Assembly (NCBI GenBank): GCA_017562135.1
Contig: QEYB01001157.1
Location: forward strand, 264,568 to 328,567
Direction of reading: 5' to 3'
DNA length: 64,000 nucleotides
Source of the DNA: Dipylidium caninum
Lineage: Eukaryota; Platyhelminthes; Cestoda; Cyclophyllidea; Dipylidiidae
Shown: positions 59,371 through 64,000 of the stretch, in pieces
Position numbering within the stretch: the stretch's first letter is position 1
Layout of the letters: the number at the start of each line of letters is the position of its first letter
Program-made: the position numbers and the translations under genes
The notes under the pieces: generated by a model
What the model was told of the DNA's origin: nothing
Database searches by the model: none
Seen by the model: the letters and a program-made list of their open reading frames with translations, nothing else

Positions 59371-60749
59371 ATGAAGAGACACACAATTGCGAGCATTTGC
59401 CTACTCCTCGCTGCGCTCGTGCGCCCGTCGGTATGCGCGAACAAAGTCATTTTCATCTCCTTCGACGGCTTCCGCCACGACTACCTGGACATGGCCGAGG
59501 CGCAGAAGAGGAACATCTCCGCCTTCAAGCAGATCCGCGAGGCGGGTTTCCAGGCCGAGGTGCAGAACGTGATGATAACACTCACCTTCCCCTCGCACTA
59601 CGCCATGGCGACGGGGCGGACCGTGGAGCACCACGGTTTGGTGGGCAACAACTTCTACGACCCAGATTTGAAAAAATCCTACAAGTACACAAATAGCGAG
59701 AGAAATGTGGAGTCGGTTTGGTTTGAATACGGTGACGCGGAGCCACTGTGGCTGACGAACGAGCGACACGGCGGTCGAAGTTGTGTCTTCCAGTGGGTGG
59801 GCAGTGAGGCGAGGGTGCACAACAAGATGGCATTCGCCACTTCGGGCATTTTCAACTCAGACTACGACCTGCGTCACCGGGTGGATCGCATCATAGACTG
59901 GATATCGCGGGACGAGTTCACTCTGGCCATGCTCTACTACGACGAGCCCGACCACAGCGGGCATGGCCACGGTCCCGACTCCGAAGAAGTCCTCAAAGCC
60001 ATCGAAATAACCAACGACGGAGTCGCCTACCTTCTCCAACGCATTGACCAGACACCGTCGTTGAAGGGGAAAGTGAATCTCGTCATCTCCTCCGACCACG
60101 GGATGACCACCGTCAACACTACATCGAGGGTGATCGACTTGTCAGACGAAGTGGCGAACAAAAGCCTCATATTTGACAGCTCGCCGGCAACGTTGGGACT
60201 GTGGCCCAAGAACGACTCGATTACGGTGGAAGAAATTTATAACCTGATCCACAATGCATCTGAGCACATGAAGGTCTACCACAAGAAAGACATTCCGGAT
60301 AGATACAATTTCAAGAACAACCCGAGGATCGCGCCTGTCTACGCCGTCGCCGAGAACGGGTGGCTCATTAGCACGCTGAAAAAGGGCTACTCTGACTTGA
60401 GTGAGTTAATTTGCCTCTATCGGTAGTGCTTTACATTCCAGGGAGGAGAACGCACATGAGAGAGTTTATCCTCCCGTCCCCGGCAGATGGAATGCACGGC
60501 TACGACAACGCGGAGCCCGACATGCATCCCTTCATGGTGGCGATGGGTCCCGACGTGCAGCCCTTCACGGAGCGGCAGCGCTTCCACCAGATCGACCTCT
60601 ACCCCTACATCTGCGCGATGCTGGGCCTGGACAAGCCGAACAAGATCGACGGCCTCATCGACCGTGTGCTGCCGTACCTGCGAACGCAGCCGAGCGAGGA
60701 CTTCCTCAAGAAATTCCGACTCTACGCCTCGGGGGTGCTCAAGCATTAA
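59371..60749 (+). CDS. Secreted ectonucleotide pyrophosphatase/phosphodiesterase (ENPP family)
   Basis: Zn-dependent extracellular enzyme hydrolysing nucleotide or phospholipid phosphodiester bonds. Exons 59371-60400 and 60442-60749 join as A+GG across a 41-nt intron and give 445 residues. The ATG at 59371 opens a signal peptide (about 1-23), and the mature enzyme starts at NKVIFISFDGFR. Family catalytic residues are in place: D32, nucleophile T70 in MITLTFPSHY (the usual preceding Pro is Ile), N93, D194 and H198 in EPDHSGH, D242-H243 in SDHGM, H362 in GMHGYDN. Five N-glycosylation sequons support secretion (N48, N249, N263, N281, N295). The C-terminus ends ASGVLKH without a membrane span or GPI signal, unlike ENPP4/5-type proteins and unlike the inverted neighbour, which has an anchor exon. 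The closest family resemblance is the ENPP4/5/6/7 group. Substrate is not predictable. A polyA signal follows 26 nt after the stop. Confidence 0.96.
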
Positions 60750-60775
60750 GACATGTTGTGATGATGAATGGCAAA

Positions 60776-60781
60776 AATAAA
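60776..60781 (+). promoter_or_regulatory. Polyadenylation signal of the secreted ENPP gene
   Basis: AATAAA 26 nt after the TAA at 60747-60749, a compact gene end consistent with the intact neighbouring frame. Confidence 0.7.
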
Positions 60782-61189
60782 TGTTTGTATAAAAAATGTG
60801 CCCTTTGAGGTGAATGCGTGGGCAAGGTGGGGGTCAAAAATGGCGATGTGGAATTAGGCATTGTCAGGAGGGAGCGACGGAGTAGAGGCAACAAACGATG
60901 GAGTTGGCGACGAAAGGCGTCAAGGCGTGAGAGATTTTCATAAAGGCTTAGGCGCTACGTATTGGTTTGTGGCCCGTGACAGCTGAATTGCACTTGGCTG
61001 GTGGTTACTACCCGAATGAAAGGCTGCAACTTAAGGACAACACGGGGTTTCACGGGGAAAAGTATTTAAGCCGCCCAAATTTTAGTTGGCTGGTATGAGC
61101 TCGTCACGAGGTAATCGGAGGGGAAAAAGGGTGTGCGACGCGACGCAAGTCCAAGGTGGAGAGATGGCAGAGGTCAAGAAAAAAAGGAC

Positions 61190-63084
61190 TTAAAGAAATT
61201 TATTAGTCAGGATGGTCATTTCGACATTAGGCACAGGTACAGGGTTGACAGTTCTACCAGCGGCGACGAAGGAGAAACTGGACGCCAGTGCGAGGACGAA
61301 GGTGAGGAGTGCGTTGGCTAAAAGCGGAAATGGAAAAAGCAAGATGAAAATGGACGGTAGATGAAGAAGAGAAGAGAAGAAGAAGAAGAAGTGTGTGAGA
61401 GTGGGACCGCGTGCAAGCATAGAGGAGATGCCCTCCGATGGAGGTGTGAGGGAGAAGACAGAGGAGAGCCGAGGAGGGAGGAGGAGGGAGAGAAGAACTC
61501 ACGCGGCGAGGACGAAGGAGCGGTCATTTGAGGGGATCCACGCCTCTTGGCGTATCGTCGAACTGCTTGAGCACCTCCATGGAGGGCAGGTAGTTGAGGA
61601 AGGCGCGCAAACGCGGTACACGTCGCTGTCTCACCACGTTGGGCTTGTAGATCTTGAGCAGGAGGCAGACGAGGGCGTACACGTCCACCTGTGGAACCAG
61701 TCTCACGATGCCGATCTTGCGGAGCCCGGCCCCTTCGCCACGATGAAGGGGTGCATGTCCGCCTCCAGTGTGTTGTAGGCCGTGCATGCCGTCTGCAGGT
61801 GCAAAACACGTCCGCAATGACGCCAACCACGCAATTGCGAGGGACGATGGAGAAGAGTGCCAGCGGGACTCGTCGTCGTCACTTACTGCGAGAGTTAGGC
61901 TTGTAAGGTCAAGTAAAGGGGTCAGTGAGAAACCATCCAGCCGAGGTGTGGGGATGAGCACGATGGCGCAATTCGTGTCTGGTTGTCCTGGAAGTGGTAC
62001 TCGGGAGGAATGTCCTTCTCTCAAAGGTACACGTCGCAGTTGGGAAGCTTTTTCAAGTATCTCGCTACATTTCGCGGCACATCTCATACCATCTCTGAAA
62101 AAAGGAATAATATTAACTGGGCGGGTCAACAGAGGGGGTGAAGAAAGCAGTCTGAGTGTGAGAATGATATGGGGAGAAGTGGCGCAAGAAAACAAGTGTG
62201 AAAGGCAACTGACTGGGTTGAGAGGCCACACGCCCAAGGTGGCCGGCGATCCGTCCACACCAGACAAGTATTTCGTGATGGAAGGACAGCGACACGTTCA
62301 ACGAGATCTTGGTGTAATTTCGGACAACGAGTCATGCCGTGGTCACTGGTGACGATGATGTGGGGGGCTCGAGGAAGTCCTTCGACTCGTCCTCTATCGC
62401 GTGCAACAGGTACGCGATTTATTCCGTCGTTCGACCTCATTCGATGGCATCCAGCACTTGCGGCGAATCGGGAGCCGTAGGACGAGTGTCCACTGGAGTC
62501 GGGCTCGTTGAAGTACATGAGCGTACGAAGTTGATATTCGGAATCTTCGTGATCCAGTCCATCACCGTGTCCACGGCGGAATCGGATGGAGGGCACCCCC
62601 GCTGTAGAGACCGAAGTTGACGTACTCCATTTCCCGTACATGCGCGAGTCGACTGCCCGGCCAGTACACCACTACCGCCCCCTCTTGCCGCCGTTCCTCT
62701 GGTTGTGAGCCAGATGGGCTCGTGTTGTTCATGTGACACGGTTCGAGATTCCTTGGTGGAGTATTTAATATGTAATTGTCATTTTAAATCGGGATCGTAG
62801 TAAGGTGTTGCCCACGAGACGGTGATGCTCGGGTAGCGACCGGTGACGAGGGAGTAGTGGGAGGGGAAGTGAGCGTGACCATCACACTTTGCCACCTTCA
62901 TGCTGCCTCGGAAGCCCTCGTTGGCAATTCGCAGGAATCGCGGAGACGTTCCTGAACTTCGGGCTCTTAGAGGGCCATTTCGATGTAGTCGTGACTGGAA
63001 CTACCATCAAGGTGACACCAAAATGATTTTTGCAGTTGGACAGATTGGAGCAGTAGGAGCGAGAATGGGCACGAAGTTTTGCAT
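61190..63084 (-). pseudogene. Decayed inverted ENPP paralogue with C-terminal membrane anchor
   Basis: On minus, an ATG at 63084 starts a short hydrophobic leader and IILVS, followed in shifting frames by DGSS/HDYIEMAL, ARSSGTSPRFLRIANEGFRGSMKVA, FPSHYSLVTGRY, HHRLVGN, YYDPDLK, EPIWLT, DTVMDWITKIPNINFV, TLMYFNEPDSSGH, PHIIVTSDHGMT, SGVDGSPATLGVWPLNP, ADGMHG and RKIGIVRLVPQVDVYALVCLLLKIYKPN. All match successive ENPP blocks in order. At least six single-base frame changes are needed, several within 100 nt, and the VMVTLTFPSHY nucleophile motif is itself split. Introns and a terminal exon (61317-61190) with a hydrophobic anchor (ALLTFVLALASSFSF) after a CTTTTAG acceptor remain recognisable. The gene lies tail-to-tail with the intact ENPP. 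Most likely a recent pseudogene. A locally poor sequence is the alternative. Confidence 0.82.
61199..61204 (-). promoter_or_regulatory. AATAAA at the end of the ENPP paralogue
   Basis: Minus-strand AATAAA overlapping the last codons of the anchor exon (TAA at 61192-61190). It could be the relic polyadenylation signal. Confidence 0.3.
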
Positions 63085-64000
63085 GATGCCGTGCCAAATG
63101 AGTGCGCGACGTCGTTCTTATCGGTTGCATTTTAAAATGGGGGAGGACTGACTTTTCCTTGCGCACGCCAATCAGAAATGAGAAATTACTCAACTCTTGA
63201 TTTGCTGATTTCGTAATTTTTCGTTTTCTAGCCCTAATTGACGTTAGCCTGCCGGAATTGGTTGTATGTTTTTGTTTCTAACGTATCGTTTTTTCTTCCT
63301 TTACCGCATTCTACTTATACTTGCTACTTTAAACGGATATATCAGACTTCACATATTCTTACGTCTATTCCATTCGTATTTTCTTATCTTTGCGGCACGC
63401 AGCTGAATTAAGCATTTCTTTTCCTCCTCATACTTTCTCATTTTCACTTTGATTCTCTCCGCCTTTCCCTCAGCGGCTCCTGTATATTTTGAAGTTTGTT
63501 GACTTACTCCCCTAATTTCTCTTTTTCTCTAAATACGCTGCCTCTTTGGCCGTTTGGTGACTGAATGGCTTTGCTTAATTCTGTGAGGCAAAGCTATCTG
63601 TAACGCATATTTATCGCTTTCTCCACAATCGACCATTGTGGTAAGTGCGAGAACTTCCATCTTTGCAATAGTTTATCTTTTAATATTGCAAACATGCATG
63701 CCTTTGTCTATGTGTAATGTCAAACGTACCCGTGTTAATGGATCCACCACTTACGGCAAGTCGTCTTTACTCTCTTTCCGACGACAACGATGGCATTTAG
63801 AATAAATGGGAGGAATGTCTCATAACAGGAGAATGAAGGAAAAAAGCACGATAGTTCAATCTCGACTACATAATACATTTTGAAGGGAAGCAGTAGGACT
63901 GTAAACTTGTCCGCAGTTGTCATCTGCGAACAGTTAACTTATCCACCCGTTATACCTTAGTTAAGTGAATTACCGTCATTCAAAGGACATTGAATGATGG
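63085..64000. other. AT-rich flank with no gene seen
   Basis: AT-rich, T-rich sequence upstream of the ENPP paralogue. The minus-strand open frame at 63735-63923 is short and has no recognised domain. It presumably contains the relic promoter of the paralogue, but no convincing element can be named. Confidence 0.5.

Noticed and set aside
1..64000. CRISPR arrays, rRNA, bacterial operon features and tRNAs
   Set aside because: None seen. Spliced animal genes throughout make prokaryotic features irrelevant, and tRNA detection would need a covariance-model scan.

Overview
The window is nuclear DNA of a bilaterian animal. Its genes are split by many small GT-AG introns, and the products are animal proteins: a high-affinity choline transporter, a six-EF-hand calbindin-type protein, a TMTC O-mannosyltransferase, a REJ/GPS polycystin-1-type receptor, a PDAP1-like phosphoprotein, a MARVEL-type membrane protein and ENPP ecto-phosphodiesterases. 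Compact genes, some introns near 40 nt, GC-rich exons and AT-rich gaps would suit a flatworm. That placement is an inference from gene style, not from a diagnostic marker.

Layout. 161-1536 (-): partial TMTC gene running off the left edge. 5126-12050 (+): about 22 exons of a REJ-GPS receptor whose 5' end is unresolved. 13933-16947 (-): complete seven-exon choline transporter of 599 residues, tail-to-tail with the REJ gene. 22160-26091 (-): pieces of a PDAP1-like gene with at least one conserved exon not found. 32288-42678 (-): complete ten-exon calbindin/calretinin-type gene of 305 residues. 48027-48729 (+): three-exon MARVEL-type gene of 173 residues. 59371-60749 (+): intact two-exon secreted ENPP of 445 residues. 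61190-63084 (-): an inverted, tail-to-tail ENPP paralogue broken by many frameshifts. The rest is intergenic or intronic. It contains a tetranucleotide TTCC array, an ACGC array next to the calbindin start, purine-rich and G-run tracts, and several short perfect hairpins.

The genes do not form a pathway or operon. Choline uptake and calcium buffering both point to neurons, and ENPP and REJ proteins act at the cell surface, but no cooperation can be read from the sequence. Splice phases were checked exon by exon. They close perfectly for the transporter, calbindin, MARVEL and ENPP genes. Single-base frame breaks occur once in TMTC and twice in the REJ gene, so isolated sequence errors cannot be excluded there. 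The ENPP paralogue carries far more breaks and is probably a true pseudogene. I saw no complete mobile element, CRISPR array, rRNA or confident tRNA.
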